In this document: positions 24,930-34,155 of the stretch, in pieces | Layout: each line of letters begins with the position of its first letter | Position numbering within the stretch: position 1 is the first letter of the stretch | Source of the DNA: CAVZLD01 sp964522605 | GTDB taxonomy: Bacteria > Planctomycetota > Planctomycetia > Pirellulales > Pirellulaceae | Reading direction: 5' to 3' | NCBI GenBank assembly: GCA_964522605.1 | Contig: CAZFWV010000017.1 | Coordinates: 1 to 46,036 of the forward strand | Length of the DNA: 46,036 nucleotides | Notes under the pieces: model-generated | Database searches by the model: none | Seen by the model: only the letters and a program-made list of their open reading frames with translations | Told to the model about the DNA's origin: nothing | Translations under genes and position numbers: made by a program

Positions 24930-25101
24930 ACTCGCTCGAGACACGCCGCTCCATCGACAACCGCTCCGTCGATGTCCGTCCTCTCGCCAGGGTGGTTGCC
25001 TAATTCAGCAAGCATCGCTTGGGGTTCGGCAGGGAACGCAATTTTGGATGCGAGTGATCATGAATTCTTGTTTGTAGAAAACGAAGAAGGAGTCCGCTTC
25101 C

Positions 25102-26724
25102 ATGTCCGCCGTCGAACTTTCTTCCCGCCCGCTGTGCTGGCGAATGATCATCGGCCTTGTTTTGGCATTGTCCCCCGCGACGCTCTCTGCGCAAGGCTTG
25201 TCGCACCTGACCGAGTGGCAGGAAGGCCGAAGCATGCGGGCAGGATCCAATGTCTGGATCGAGGATGATCCCTACGATGGTCAGAACAACATGGATCGTC
25301 CGGACCGCATCGAACCTGGTGAGACGTATGTGATGGCAGACCTTCAAGGACCCGGGATCATCACCCACATCTGGATGACATTTCTTCAAGAGCCACACTT
25401 CTGGGTCACCGATGGTGCCGCGAACCACCAGGAGATGCTACTGCGAATCTACTGGGACGGTCGCGAAAAACCGGATGTCGAAGCTCCGGTTGGTGACTTC
25501 TTTGCGAATTGCTTTGGAAAGCGGATGGAAGTGATCAGCGTCCCGGTGATCGTCGAAGATGGTGATTCCTACAACTGCTTCTGGCAGATGCCCTTCCGCA
25601 AGTCCGCCCGCATTGAGATCGTGAACCAAAGTAAAAAGCCGATTCGCAAGCTCTACAATAACGTGGACTGGATCAAGAAGGAATCGCTACCCGAGAATAC
25701 GATGTACTTCTGTGCGCAGTATCGGCAGGAGTACCCAGCGCAACAGGGCAAGGACTATCTTGTGCTCGATGCGGAGGGAAAAGGCTACTATGTGGGAACC
25801 GTATACTCCGTGCGAACTCGCAGTCCATCCTGGTTTGGTGAGGGCGACGAAAAGATCTACATCGATGGCGAGTCGAAACCATCAATCCGCGGTACGGGAA
25901 CCGAAGACTATTTCTTGTCTGCCTGGGGATTGAAGCAAAACAGTACTCCGTATTTTGGCGTCCCCTATCTGAATCAACAGGAGGGGATCATTGGTCAAAT
26001 GACCTGCAGCTATCGTTGGCACATTCACGATCCACTCGTTTTCAGCAAGGGAATTCGCGTAACGTTTGAGACCTTCGGCTGGATTTCACCCGATGAAAAC
26101 AAAGAACACCGAGCCCACAGCTGGAACGAACGAGAAGACGATTTCAGCAGCGTTGCATTCTGGTACCAGCAAGGACCAACGAAGAAGTTCACCGAGATTC
26201 CACCTGCCGAGCAGCGGAAATTACCCAGTCTGGAACGAATCCTCGTTTGGGGAAAACAGGCCCTGGAGGAGTCGAGGCACGGAGCCGGCGCGGCCGTAAT
26301 CCAGGAGGGTGGGCGTTATCTCGAATCCGGAGGCCAATTCTATTTCCAGCCCACAACCCAGGGCGACGGCTGGGTCGAATACACGTTTCAGGTTGCAGAG
26401 AAGGAGCCGCTCCGTTTAATTCTGGAACTTACCCGCTCCTATGACTACGGCACCTGGCAACCGCTGCTCAATGGCGTTCGTTTGGGCGAAGCCCTCGATC
26501 TGTATCGTCCCCAAACCGACCTATGGGAGTTCCACCTCGTCGACTTCTGGCCGGACCCAGGCAAATACACCTTACGACTGGAGTGTACCGGCAAGAACAA
26601 CCTCTCTTCCGGCTACGGGATCGGCGTGAATTCCGTCCGGCTGCGAGAACGTCGCCCCCGCGTTAAGGCTTTTGGATACGACAAAGAGAAAGACTGGCGA
26701 ACGGAACAGGTCTTGTACGACTGA
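25102..26724 (+). CDS. Secreted DUF2961 (GH172) family protein
   Basis: A 540-residue protein with a signal peptide ending near TLSAQG; GGAG lies 10 bases before the ATG. The DUF2961 core spans roughly residues 40-380. It includes IEPGETYVMADLQGPGIITHIWMT in two adjacent strands, VGDFFANCFGK, DGDSYNCFWQMPF, the NVDWIKKESLP segment and GTGTEDYFLSAWGL. CAZy groups characterised DUF2961 proteins as GH172, which act on fructo- or arabino-furanosides. The C-terminal ~140 residues form an extra jelly-roll-like domain (GGRYLESGGQFYFQP and later YTLRLECTGKNN) reminiscent of a carbohydrate-binding module. Probable role: extracellular furanoside hydrolysis. The substrate cannot be read from sequence. 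Confidence 0.88.
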   Translation: MSAVELSSRPLCWRMIIGLVLALSPATLSAQGLSHLTEWQEGRSMRAGSNVWIEDDPYDGQNNMDRPDRIEPGETYVMADLQGPGIITHIWMTFLQEPHFWVTDGAANHQEMLLRIYWDGREKPDVEAPVGDFFANCFGKRMEVISVPVIVEDGDSYNCFWQMPFRKSARIEIVNQSKKPIRKLYNNVDWIKKESLPENTMYFCAQYRQEYPAQQGKDYLVLDAEGKGYYVGTVYSVRTRSPSWFGEGDEKIYIDGESKPSIRGTGTEDYFLSAWGLKQNSTPYFGVPYLNQQEGIIGQMTCSYRWHIHDPLVFSKGIRVTFETFGWISPDENKEHRAHSWNEREDDFSSVAFWYQQGPTKKFTEIPPAEQRKLPSLERILVWGKQALEESRHGAGAAVIQEGGRYLESGGQFYFQPTTQGDGWVEYTFQVAEKEPLRLILELTRSYDYGTWQPLLNGVRLGEALDLYRPQTDLWEFHLVDFWPDPGKYTLRLECTGKNNLSSGYGIGVNSVRLRERRPRVKAFGYDKEKDWRTEQVLYD

Positions 26725-26936
26725 TCCGCTCGCGCGAGGGGAAGAACAAAGCAAGCGACCACGCCCGGATGCGTAACTGCCCCATCCGTGGCGCTCTCGG
26801 TTTCGACCGGGCTTTGTTCCGCGTCCATCCGCGCTGCTCCGCGGCCATGCTTCCTGCATTCCCAGCAAATCTGTGCGAGAGTATCCGGATGGCATCCGCA
26901 AGAAACAATCGGACATCGCAGCAATGCCATGAAGCG

Positions 26937-26966
26937 AAAAGGCCGCCCATGAAGGCGGCCTTTCAT
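26937..26966 (-). terminator. Rho-independent terminator of the PEP-CTERM gene at 26990
   Basis: Read on the minus strand, AAAGGCCGCC-TTCATG-GGCGGCCTTT forms a perfect 10-bp stem with a six-base loop followed by a short T run, 24 bp after the gene's stop codon. Confidence 0.85.
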
Positions 26967-26989
26967 GATACCGATCGAACATACGAACG

Positions 26990-27754
26990 TCATTTACGAC
27001 GTCGCAACAGCATGATCATTCCACCAAGACCGAACAACGCCAGCGTCGAAGGCTCGGGTACGACGGCCACCATGTAATTGTCGGCCGACAAGATATTCCC
27101 AGCATCATTACCGAAATCCGGCAGATCGCCACCGGCACCGTAGCCAATGTTGAGATTGATGTTTTCTACGCCCGCCAAGAACGTCTGCAGTTGTTCGAAA
27201 GTCCCGTTGGCGACAGTCCAGGAATCCAATGTCGAGGTAAATGTCTGGAAACTGGAGGTGAGCGTGGCTGGCGTCTGAAGCGTTAGCAGAACATCGGTAT
27301 CTCCATCGCCATCGGGCGGAGTAATCGTGTCATCGGCTGCCTCGAATTTCAGCTCGAACGTAACTCCCGCCGAGTTTCCAGTCAGACCATCCGCGCGTGC
27401 GTCCATTTGGAACGTGATATCGGCGAGCGAACTTGCATTTGCAATCAGAGCGTAGTTTCCCGCGCCATTCCAATCGCCGAATCCCGCGCCAAAACCCGCC
27501 CAACCACCATTGGCGAGTGTCATATCAAAGGTGGCCACAAATCCGCCGGTTCCGCCTACGCCTCCCGTAGCAGCGACCGTCCCGTTATCGTGCGTTGGCG
27601 CACCGTTGTCAGGGTTATTCTCTTCATAGGTGTAGCCGTAAAGATAATTTGGGATGCTGCTGTCGAAGTCATACGACAGGATATCCGCCGCCCTGACATT
27701 GATCGCAAACAAAACCAGCACGACCGAGGAAAGAATCACAATTTTCGTCTTCAT
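26990..27754 (-). CDS. PEP-CTERM sorted exoprotein
   Basis: A 254-residue protein from the ATG at 27754, where the signal peptide (KIVILSSVVLVLFAINVRA) begins; the frame upstream is not protein-like. The mature region is acidic and rich in Gly, Asn and Thr (ANGGWAGFGAGFGDWNG), with a beta-sandwich, possibly carbohydrate-binding, appearance. The C-terminus has the complete PEP-CTERM sorting signal: VPEPSTLALF, a hydrophobic helix and a basic RRRK end. Such signals are processed by an exosortase in bacteria with exopolysaccharide-rich envelopes. A strong terminator follows. Confidence 0.87.
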   Translation of the reverse strand: MKTKIVILSSVVLVLFAINVRAADILSYDFDSSIPNYLYGYTYEENNPDNGAPTHDNGTVAATGGVGGTGGFVATFDMTLANGGWAGFGAGFGDWNGAGNYALIANASSLADITFQMDARADGLTGNSAGVTFELKFEAADDTITPPDGDGDTDVLLTLQTPATLTSSFQTFTSTLDSWTVANGTFEQLQTFLAGVENINLNIGYGAGGDLPDFGNDAGNILSADNYMVAVVPEPSTLALFGLGGMIMLLRRRK

Positions 27755-28058
27755 GGTGCGCAACCTGGATGCTGAATCTGAGAAGAAAAAACACGCGGAT
27801 CGACCGACGTCATCAATTAAGACCGCGTTCGCGACGGCGCTAAACCGAGCGGAACCATCGAAACAACGCATACAGGACCAGTATGGTCGGTTTCCCCACG
27901 CTCACAAGTCTCAAATCTTCGAGATTCGCTATAGTGAACGGTCCCCTTAGCGCAGCCTTGCGTCAGGCAACACAATGGTAGCCGAACGAGCGAACGGGAT
28001 TCGTCCGCCACGACATGAGGTCGAGTGTCGATCTGCCGCCTCGCATCTGGAGAACTCA

Positions 28059-28556
28059 ATGAATCGCAAATGGCTCCCGGTTGGGCTCTTGACGGCGGCG
28101 ATCGTGATCAGTGTTGCGGAGATCATCGCCCTTTACGGCAAGCTGCCGCCGCAGGTTGCTGCTCACTTTGATGCACAGGGAAAACCGGACGGGTGGAGCA
28201 CGAAGGAGCAATTTGTCGGCATTGCACTCGGCTCCTTTGCATTCGTCCTCATCTCGCTGATGCCAATCGCACTGATTGCCTACTACGCGCCCATCAGTCT
28301 GATCAACCTGCCCAACAAGCAGTACTGGCTTGCGCCCGAGCGAGAGTCGGAAACGCGACGCGTGCTCGCAGAATGGGGCTATTGGTTCGCGGCTGCCACA
28401 CTCTGGTTGCTCACATTTGTGTTTCACGAAGCGATGGTCGCAAACCTCCGACAGCCCCCCCAGATGCAGCCGATGGGCTGGCTCCTCGGTACCTACTTCG
28501 TCGTCGTCGCGGGACTCGTATTTCAGTTGATCTTCCGATTCCGGCGTGTGTCGTGA
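28059..28556 (+). CDS. DUF1648 membrane protein
   Basis: A 165-residue integral membrane protein; the ATG at 28059 has GGAG 7 bases upstream. A first transmembrane segment (GLLTAAIVISVAEIIALYG) is followed by the DUF1648 signature LPPQVAAHFDAQGKPDGW. Three more hydrophobic segments follow, near residues 45-70 (FAFVLISLMPIALIAYYA), 105-120 (WLLTFVF) and 137-157. DUF1648 is found in SdpI-like immunity and transport-associated membrane proteins, but most single-domain members have no assigned function. It is not obviously linked to its neighbours. Confidence 0.83.
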   Translation: MNRKWLPVGLLTAAIVISVAEIIALYGKLPPQVAAHFDAQGKPDGWSTKEQFVGIALGSFAFVLISLMPIALIAYYAPISLINLPNKQYWLAPERESETRRVLAEWGYWFAAATLWLLTFVFHEAMVANLRQPPQMQPMGWLLGTYFVVVAGLVFQLIFRFRRVS

Positions 28557-29044
28557 CGGATGCAAGACGAACCGTTGCGGACCGGTGTCTCGATCAGCGC
28601 GCATCCAATGAACTGCCGCGGTCTGACCTTTGCATTGCTTCGGACAGGCCTGAAGCTGAACGGCTGACAAGAAAGTTGAACAACAGACCGCACGAATGGC
28701 TGGCAATCTACCCCCCTGAACGCGGACATCGATTGCATCCTGGATTCCGATTTTGGATTGCCTTCCTTCTCAGCGCGGATAGACTACGCCTAGGTTGAAA
28801 AATAGGCGCCGACTTCAAAACGGCATATCTGGGCTCGGCCTCTCAGCCTTAGAGACGAATCGCTGTCGAATCACGCGACACCGAACGTTCCATCGGCTGG
28901 TTTATTCATAGCAGCGCGGCGAATGGTCCGGAGTAGGCAATACGACACGGGAGATTCCCGGACTCCCGTTGGCCTTCCCGGTTCATCAACTGCGCCGCCG
29001 TCAGCAAGAATCAAGTTGTATTATTCTGCGGATCATCGGTGCTC
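28557..29044. other. Intergenic stretch without a recognisable gene
   Basis: About 490 bp between the DUF1648 and pentapeptide-repeat genes. A continuous reading frame extends into it to 28798, but its translation is a frame-shifted shadow of the DUF1648 gene followed by unstructured sequence. I see no RNA gene, strong hairpin or family repeat here. The promoter for the downstream gene should lie in its last part. Confidence 0.6.
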
Positions 29045-31456
29045 ATGCGTCACATCCTGATTACCCTCTTTGCCGTTATCGCGCTTGGCAATAATTGTCC
29101 GGCGGACATTTTACGTCAAACAACCAACCAAGTGATTCCCGGAACCGATGGAATCGCACTCAAGCCGGGCGTAAACCTGGAAGGTTACCAGTTGGCATTC
29201 GCGACGCTTTGGTCGCGTAACCTCTCGAATGCTAATCTCGCGAATACCGACCTCACGAATGCAACGTTGTGGCAGTCGTTTCTGACCGGCATCAATCTGA
29301 CGGGCGCACGAGTCACAGGGACCGATTTCGGGGCCACACGTGGTTTGTCCAGTGAGCAGTTCTACGCCACGACGAGTTACCAGGATGGCGACCTGAAGGG
29401 GATCCGATTGGTAAGAAACGACCTTTCAGGGTGGGACTTGAGTGACCAGGATCTGTCTGGCGGCCGATTGTCGCTTGCGACACTGACCAACGCGAACTTG
29501 AGTGACACCAACCTGACGGGTACATCTCTGGAGTTTGCACAGTTAAGCGGCACCGATTTGTCGGGAGCGGAGATCGCGGAGGCAGATTTTCGCGGAACCA
29601 CGACGCTCGGTCTAGCACCAGGGCAGTTCTACTCGACGGCCAGCTATCTGGACCGGAATCTGCGCGGCGTCAAGTTGTGGGAGAATGATCTAAGTGGTTG
29701 GGCTTTCAATAATCAGGATCTAACCGACGCGAATTTCCTGCGGACGTCTCTGACGAATTCGGATTTCACCAACGCAATTGTAAAAGGCGCACAATTCACC
29801 GACGTCACCTCACGAGGCTTCACGGCCAACCAACTATATTCCACCTCCAGTTACCGAGCCCGAAATCTTCGCGAGATCGACCTGGGTTCGAACGATCTTC
29901 AGGGATGGGATTTCAGTCAGCAGGATCTTACGGGCTCTGATTTCTTCCGTTCGAACATTACGGGTGCAAACTTCACCGGTGCCGTCATTCAACACTCCGA
30001 ATTGGGCACGGGCTTGACGCGGGAGCAGTTGTACTCGACCGCCAGCTACCGAGCGCGAAAATTGAACGGCGTGTTCTTCAGCTCCAATGACCTTTCAGGC
30101 TGGAACCTGGCCCAGCAGGATCTTTCCGACGCCAATCTGGCCCGCTCTTCGTTGAACAACGCGAATCTGAGCGGCGCAACTGTCGCCGGCGCGGATTTAG
30201 GATACACGGGACTGAGTCGGGAACAGTTGTACTCAACAAAGAGTTACCAGGAGAAGCACCTGCGCGGCGTCGGGCTAAGTGGAAACGATTTGACCAATTG
30301 GAATCTCAGCGGGCAGAATCTCGCCAACGCGAAACTGGTTCTGGCGACACTCGAGGGCGCCGATCTTTCGGGAGCCGACATCTCCGGAGCCGATTTCTCA
30401 CTGACAACTTCCGAGGGTCTTACAAAAACGCAGTTCTACTCCACGGCAAATTATCGCGACAGAAATCTCCGCGGCGTCTCACTGCGAGGAAATGATCTGT
30501 CGAATTGGAACTTCGAAGCACAGGATTTGTCAGGCACAAGCTTTTCCGACACGAATTTGACCAATACGACGTTCACTGATTCGATCATCGCTGGTGCAAG
30601 TTTCGAAAAAACCACCTCGCAGGGCCTGACCAAAGATCAGCTCTACTCGACCGACAGCTACAAGTCGCGTGATTTGAGGGGAATTCGAATGCAATCGAAT
30701 TCACTTCGCAACTGGGATCTGAGTGAGCAAAATCTCAGCGACGCGGACTTTTCATTCTCAACGCTGACCAACGTGAACTTGAGTGACTCGAATCTGACCG
30801 GCGCCGTGATCGCGCCGCGGTTTGGCACGAATCTTTCCGGCGCAAACCTGAAGAACGCCACGTTGCAGGGCGAAGAGGTCGGTGATGCCCTCGTCGACGA
30901 CCTGACGGTCTACAATCAGTGGACCGTGTTTCCTGATGGCTTCGATCCCGCGGAAGCAGGAATGCGTTTTGAATTGTCACCCTTGGGAGATTTCGACGGC
31001 GATGGTTCTCGACAGGTGGCAGATATCGACGCATTGATCGCCAAGATTCGAGACACACACCCGAGCAGGAGTCTTTCCGCCGCGGAAATGTTTGACATCA
31101 ACGTCGATGGGAAAGTCAGCCAAGAGGATCTGGAGGTCTGGGTCAAGGATGTGGAAAAGACGTGGATTGGCGACACGAATCTCGACGGAGTCTTCAATAG
31201 CACCGATCTCGTCAATGTGTTTCAGGCGGGTCTGTACGAGGATGGCGTACTGTACAACGCGACCTGGGGCACAGGTGACTGGAATGGAGACGCGGAATTC
31301 AATTCTGCGGACCTTGTCAGGGCGTTGCAGGATGGCGGTTATGAACGCGGTCCGATCGGGTCCGCCAGCGTTGTGCCAGAACCCTCTTCCCTGCTGCTGG
31401 CCATCGGTGCAGCGGGGATTTTACTCGCGGTGGTCGGACGGCGAAACCGCAGCTGA
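29045..31456 (+). CDS. Secreted pentapeptide super-repeat protein with dockerin-like and PEP-CTERM tail
   Basis: An 803-residue exoprotein. After a signal peptide (MRHILITLFAVIALG) come pentapeptide repeats (A/S-N/D-L-x-x), such as SNANLANTDLTNATL. They are organised into seven super-repeats of about 75-85 residues, each opening with a Q(F/L)YST-SY segment followed by NLRG and NDLSGWDLS motifs. The fold should be a long right-handed quadrilateral beta-helix interrupted at regular intervals. Two dockerin-like calcium-loop pairs follow (DFDGDGSRQVADIDAL and GDTNLDGVFNSTDLV). A PEP-CTERM signal (VPEPSSLLL, hydrophobic helix, RRNRS) ends the protein. The start is the ATG at 29045, or GTG at 29039. 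Likely a surface or extracellular structural protein; function unproven. Confidence 0.9.
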   Translation: MRHILITLFAVIALGNNCPADILRQTTNQVIPGTDGIALKPGVNLEGYQLAFATLWSRNLSNANLANTDLTNATLWQSFLTGINLTGARVTGTDFGATRGLSSEQFYATTSYQDGDLKGIRLVRNDLSGWDLSDQDLSGGRLSLATLTNANLSDTNLTGTSLEFAQLSGTDLSGAEIAEADFRGTTTLGLAPGQFYSTASYLDRNLRGVKLWENDLSGWAFNNQDLTDANFLRTSLTNSDFTNAIVKGAQFTDVTSRGFTANQLYSTSSYRARNLREIDLGSNDLQGWDFSQQDLTGSDFFRSNITGANFTGAVIQHSELGTGLTREQLYSTASYRARKLNGVFFSSNDLSGWNLAQQDLSDANLARSSLNNANLSGATVAGADLGYTGLSREQLYSTKSYQEKHLRGVGLSGNDLTNWNLSGQNLANAKLVLATLEGADLSGADISGADFSLTTSEGLTKTQFYSTANYRDRNLRGVSLRGNDLSNWNFEAQDLSGTSFSDTNLTNTTFTDSIIAGASFEKTTSQGLTKDQLYSTDSYKSRDLRGIRMQSNSLRNWDLSEQNLSDADFSFSTLTNVNLSDSNLTGAVIAPRFGTNLSGANLKNATLQGEEVGDALVDDLTVYNQWTVFPDGFDPAEAGMRFELSPLGDFDGDGSRQVADIDALIAKIRDTHPSRSLSAAEMFDINVDGKVSQEDLEVWVKDVEKTWIGDTNLDGVFNSTDLVNVFQAGLYEDGVLYNATWGTGDWNGDAEFNSADLVRALQDGGYERGPIGSASVVPEPSSLLLAIGAAGILLAVVGRRNRS

Positions 31457-31490
31457 GGCGTCGAATTCGGCTCTGTCTCAATACCGTAGG

Positions 31491-31509
31491 CCGACTTGAG
31501 ACAAGTCGG
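31491..31509. repeat. Small perfect hairpin after the pentapeptide-repeat gene
   Basis: CCGACTTG-AGA-CAAGTCGG is a perfect 8-bp stem 34 bp beyond the stop codon. It has no T-run, so it could be a weak 3'-end structure or a small dispersed palindrome. Confidence 0.55.
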
Positions 31510-31603
31510 TCCACGATGCGATGTGGCTATTCAGCCGAAAAGGCCCCCTCAAAGACACCCGTGGGCAACGCCTTCGGATGATGTCTGGTCACTTCGCTCG
31601 CGG

Positions 31604-32314
31604 TTACGCTGATTTGCGCCGGGACCGCAGCCCGATCAGGATCAAACCGCACAGCAGCATGAGCATCGAACCGGGTTCGGGCACAATCGCGCCCATGACT
31701 TCCAGACCCGAGATGTGCAAGTTGCCCGTCGAACCACCTCCGGCATTGCGTGGCGTGAAGCGAACACCCAGCGAGGTGATATCGGCGACAGAATCCGTGA
31801 AGGTGAATGTGTCAAAGATCATGTCCCCCGCATTCGGATCGACTTGCACTTCGTCGTACAGCGCGTAATCACCGCCATCAACACTGACGTCGAAAGCGAT
31901 TCCGTTCGGTGCTCCTCCGCCATTGCGCCAAAGCGTGATCGCGATCGAATCCACGGAAAGCCCGCCCGTCACAGGAGCCGTCAGAGTGAATTCGAGGTAA
32001 TTGTCGTTGACCCCATCGCCTCCGACATCCCAGTTCTTGAAGTTCCCTTCGCCCGCAATCAGGTTGCCCACCGACGTCGTGAGGCCCACCGAAGTCAGAT
32101 CACTGACGCTCAACCCGGCTGATGGATTCGCCTCCGCCGGCGTCAATATCGGGTTGGGAACTGGTGTGTTGTCAGCGAAAGCGGTGTAATCCAGACTCGA
32201 GAAATCCCAGGAAACCAGCGTGTCAGCCTGAGCCCCCTGAACGATGATGAAGAACATCGCGAGTGCGAACGGAACGGACGCACAGACCTTGGAAAGATCG
32301 ATCTTCTTTGACAT
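31604..32314 (-). CDS. PEP-CTERM sorted exoprotein
   Basis: A 236-residue protein starting at the ATG at 32314 (MSKKIDLSK); the ribosome-binding site is weak. A signal peptide (VPFALAMFFIIVQGAQA) is followed by a beta-rich domain, with YLEFTLTAPVTGGLSVDSIAI in two strands and GVRFTPRNAGGGSTGNLHISG near the end. It looks like a lectin or jelly-roll type module. The C-terminus has a PEP-CTERM motif (VPEPGSMLMLL), hydrophobic helix and basic RSRRKSA. It resembles many planctomycete surface proteins whose ligands are unknown. Confidence 0.87.
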   Translation of the reverse strand: MSKKIDLSKVCASVPFALAMFFIIVQGAQADTLVSWDFSSLDYTAFADNTPVPNPILTPAEANPSAGLSVSDLTSVGLTTSVGNLIAGEGNFKNWDVGGDGVNDNYLEFTLTAPVTGGLSVDSIAITLWRNGGGAPNGIAFDVSVDGGDYALYDEVQVDPNAGDMIFDTFTFTDSVADITSLGVRFTPRNAGGGSTGNLHISGLEVMGAIVPEPGSMLMLLCGLILIGLRSRRKSA

Positions 32315-32535
32315 GGTCGCCCAACTTTTCTGGGATTCGTGACGGGAAGTTGACGCGTCTAGCACGGTTTGCTAGACCGGTCATGTCGCCCACAGCATAC
32401 TGGGCCCACGCCACGTGTCAATTCTTGGTCTGAACAAAGGGAGATCGACACCCGCCCGCGAACGATCCAATCGGGCCTCGAATGTCAACATCTCTTGACA
32501 ATCAGACGCACCAACCTCAAATCTAGTAGACGGCC

Positions 32536-33894
32536 ATGTCAAAACTGCAAGATCGACGAAACTTCCTGAGAACGTGCGGGGTGATCGGGACTTCCGCACT
32601 CGTCGGAGCGCCGCGCGGTTCGGCTGCCCCCGCAGGCGACTCAAGTCCGACGAAACGCTGGTTCAAAGGCAACCTTCACATGCACAGCCAGTGGTCGGAC
32701 GGAGAACCACTGCCGGAATGGGCCGTCGAATGGTACAAGTCGCATGCGTACGACTTCGTCTGCCTTTCCGACCATAACCTCTTTCAGTCGGACGAACTCC
32801 GCTTCGCCGGCTTTGGCTTTGAGAACCAGCCGTCGGATCGATCCGCCTTCAAGGGTGAGAGTTCATTATGGAAAGCCATCTCACCGGAACCGGGCTGGCC
32901 GAAGCTGACGCAGCGCCACGTCGATGAAACGGTCGACCGGTTCGGCACCGATTCGGTCCGGACGATCACTGTGGGTGGGCAGACCTACGTCCGGATGACA
33001 CCCTTTGCTGAGCTGGAGCAAAGGTTCGTCGAGCCGGGCAAGTTTCTCATGATTCCGGGATACGAACAGACGGGAGGTTGCGAAAACGACCAACAGGTTC
33101 ACATGAATTTCGTGAATGTCCGCGAAGTGTTCCCTTACATTTCGGCGAAGACACCGAGGGAGATCCTCGCACGGACGCACGACCAGGCCCAGGAATCGTA
33201 CGATGGACAGGACTACCTTCTGATCGCCAACCATCCGCTTTGGCGCTATTACGACTATTCCCCGGTTGACTTGATCGCGTTACCACAGTTTCGGTTGTTT
33301 GAATTGAACAACAACAACATCGACAGTGCATATGACGAACATCCCAAAGGTTGGAAACCCGAAAAATTCTGGGATGTGGTCAACGCGCACCGCGCCGCAC
33401 ACGAGCAACCGCTGCTGCTGGGAATCGGCTCGGACGACCGTCACGGATACGAATCCCCGCCAAAGGCCTGGAGCGTTGTGCGCGCGGCACAACTTGATTT
33501 GCGGAGTCTGCTGGCAGCGGTACGCGATGGAGACTTCTACGCATCCAACGGCCTTGACTTTCAGGAAATCCACTTTGATGGCCGTTCCCTCGGAGTCAAG
33601 ATTGACGACCGTGAGGAAGGCCCATATCGGATCGAGTTCATTGGCACGAAGAAGGACTATGATCCAACCAGTCGCGTAATCGAAGTGGAGCAGGGACCGC
33701 GCTGCCCTGCCCGGAAGATCGACATCTTCTCGGACACCATCGGAATCGTGCTGGATACCGTCGAAGGTACGGAAGGATCCTACACGCTGAAACGTGATGA
33801 CCTTTATGTTCGCGCGAAGATCATCAAGCTCTCCGAAGATCTCAAGTCCGACTGGCAATCTGCTCCTGCTGCCTGGACGCAGCCGTATTGTTAG
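32536..33894 (+). CDS. Tat-exported PHP-domain-like phosphoesterase
   Basis: A 452-residue protein with a twin-arginine signal (DRRNFLRTCGVIG, residues 6-18). The PHP metallo-phosphoesterase signature follows: FKGNLHMHSQWSDG (first metal-binding His pair) and YDFVCLSDHN (Asp-His). Later metal ligands are plausible in LIANHPLWRYY and LGIGSDDRHG. The last ~110 residues are beta-rich (YRIEFIGTKKDYD, LYVRAKIIKL) and may form a lid or binding domain. Exported PHP-like proteins in planctomycetes are annotated as hypothetical or histidinol-phosphatase-like; hydrolysis of a phosphate ester outside the cytoplasm is the inference. The substrate is unknown. Confidence 0.83.
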   Translation: MSKLQDRRNFLRTCGVIGTSALVGAPRGSAAPAGDSSPTKRWFKGNLHMHSQWSDGEPLPEWAVEWYKSHAYDFVCLSDHNLFQSDELRFAGFGFENQPSDRSAFKGESSLWKAISPEPGWPKLTQRHVDETVDRFGTDSVRTITVGGQTYVRMTPFAELEQRFVEPGKFLMIPGYEQTGGCENDQQVHMNFVNVREVFPYISAKTPREILARTHDQAQESYDGQDYLLIANHPLWRYYDYSPVDLIALPQFRLFELNNNNIDSAYDEHPKGWKPEKFWDVVNAHRAAHEQPLLLGIGSDDRHGYESPPKAWSVVRAAQLDLRSLLAAVRDGDFYASNGLDFQEIHFDGRSLGVKIDDREEGPYRIEFIGTKKDYDPTSRVIEVEQGPRCPARKIDIFSDTIGIVLDTVEGTEGSYTLKRDDLYVRAKIIKLSEDLKSDWQSAPAAWTQPYC

Positions 33895-34155
33895 AGCACA
33901 TTTCACGACCTCTCTGGGAGAGGGCCGGGATCTTTCGTCCCAGCCGAATATCGCGTCCCTGCCTTGCTCAGCAAGTAGATTTCGCGATAATACCAGGTCA
34001 ACTTGAATCACCTCCTTGGGCTTTCGCCAACCGAAAATAGGGCAACGTGTGTTGCCATTGCCAAATCTTGAATTCGAGGAGCAGGATATCGCTCACTCGA
34101 AGGCGTATCGTTTGCGAAGGTCTCTCTTCCCTTCTGTTCTAGGAGTATCCTCACG

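Noticed and set aside
28193..28798. A 201-codon plus-strand frame overlapping and extending beyond the DUF1648 gene
   Set aside because: Most of it is the DUF1648 gene read in another frame; the remaining 80 codons show no hydrophobic or domain pattern and no start signal.
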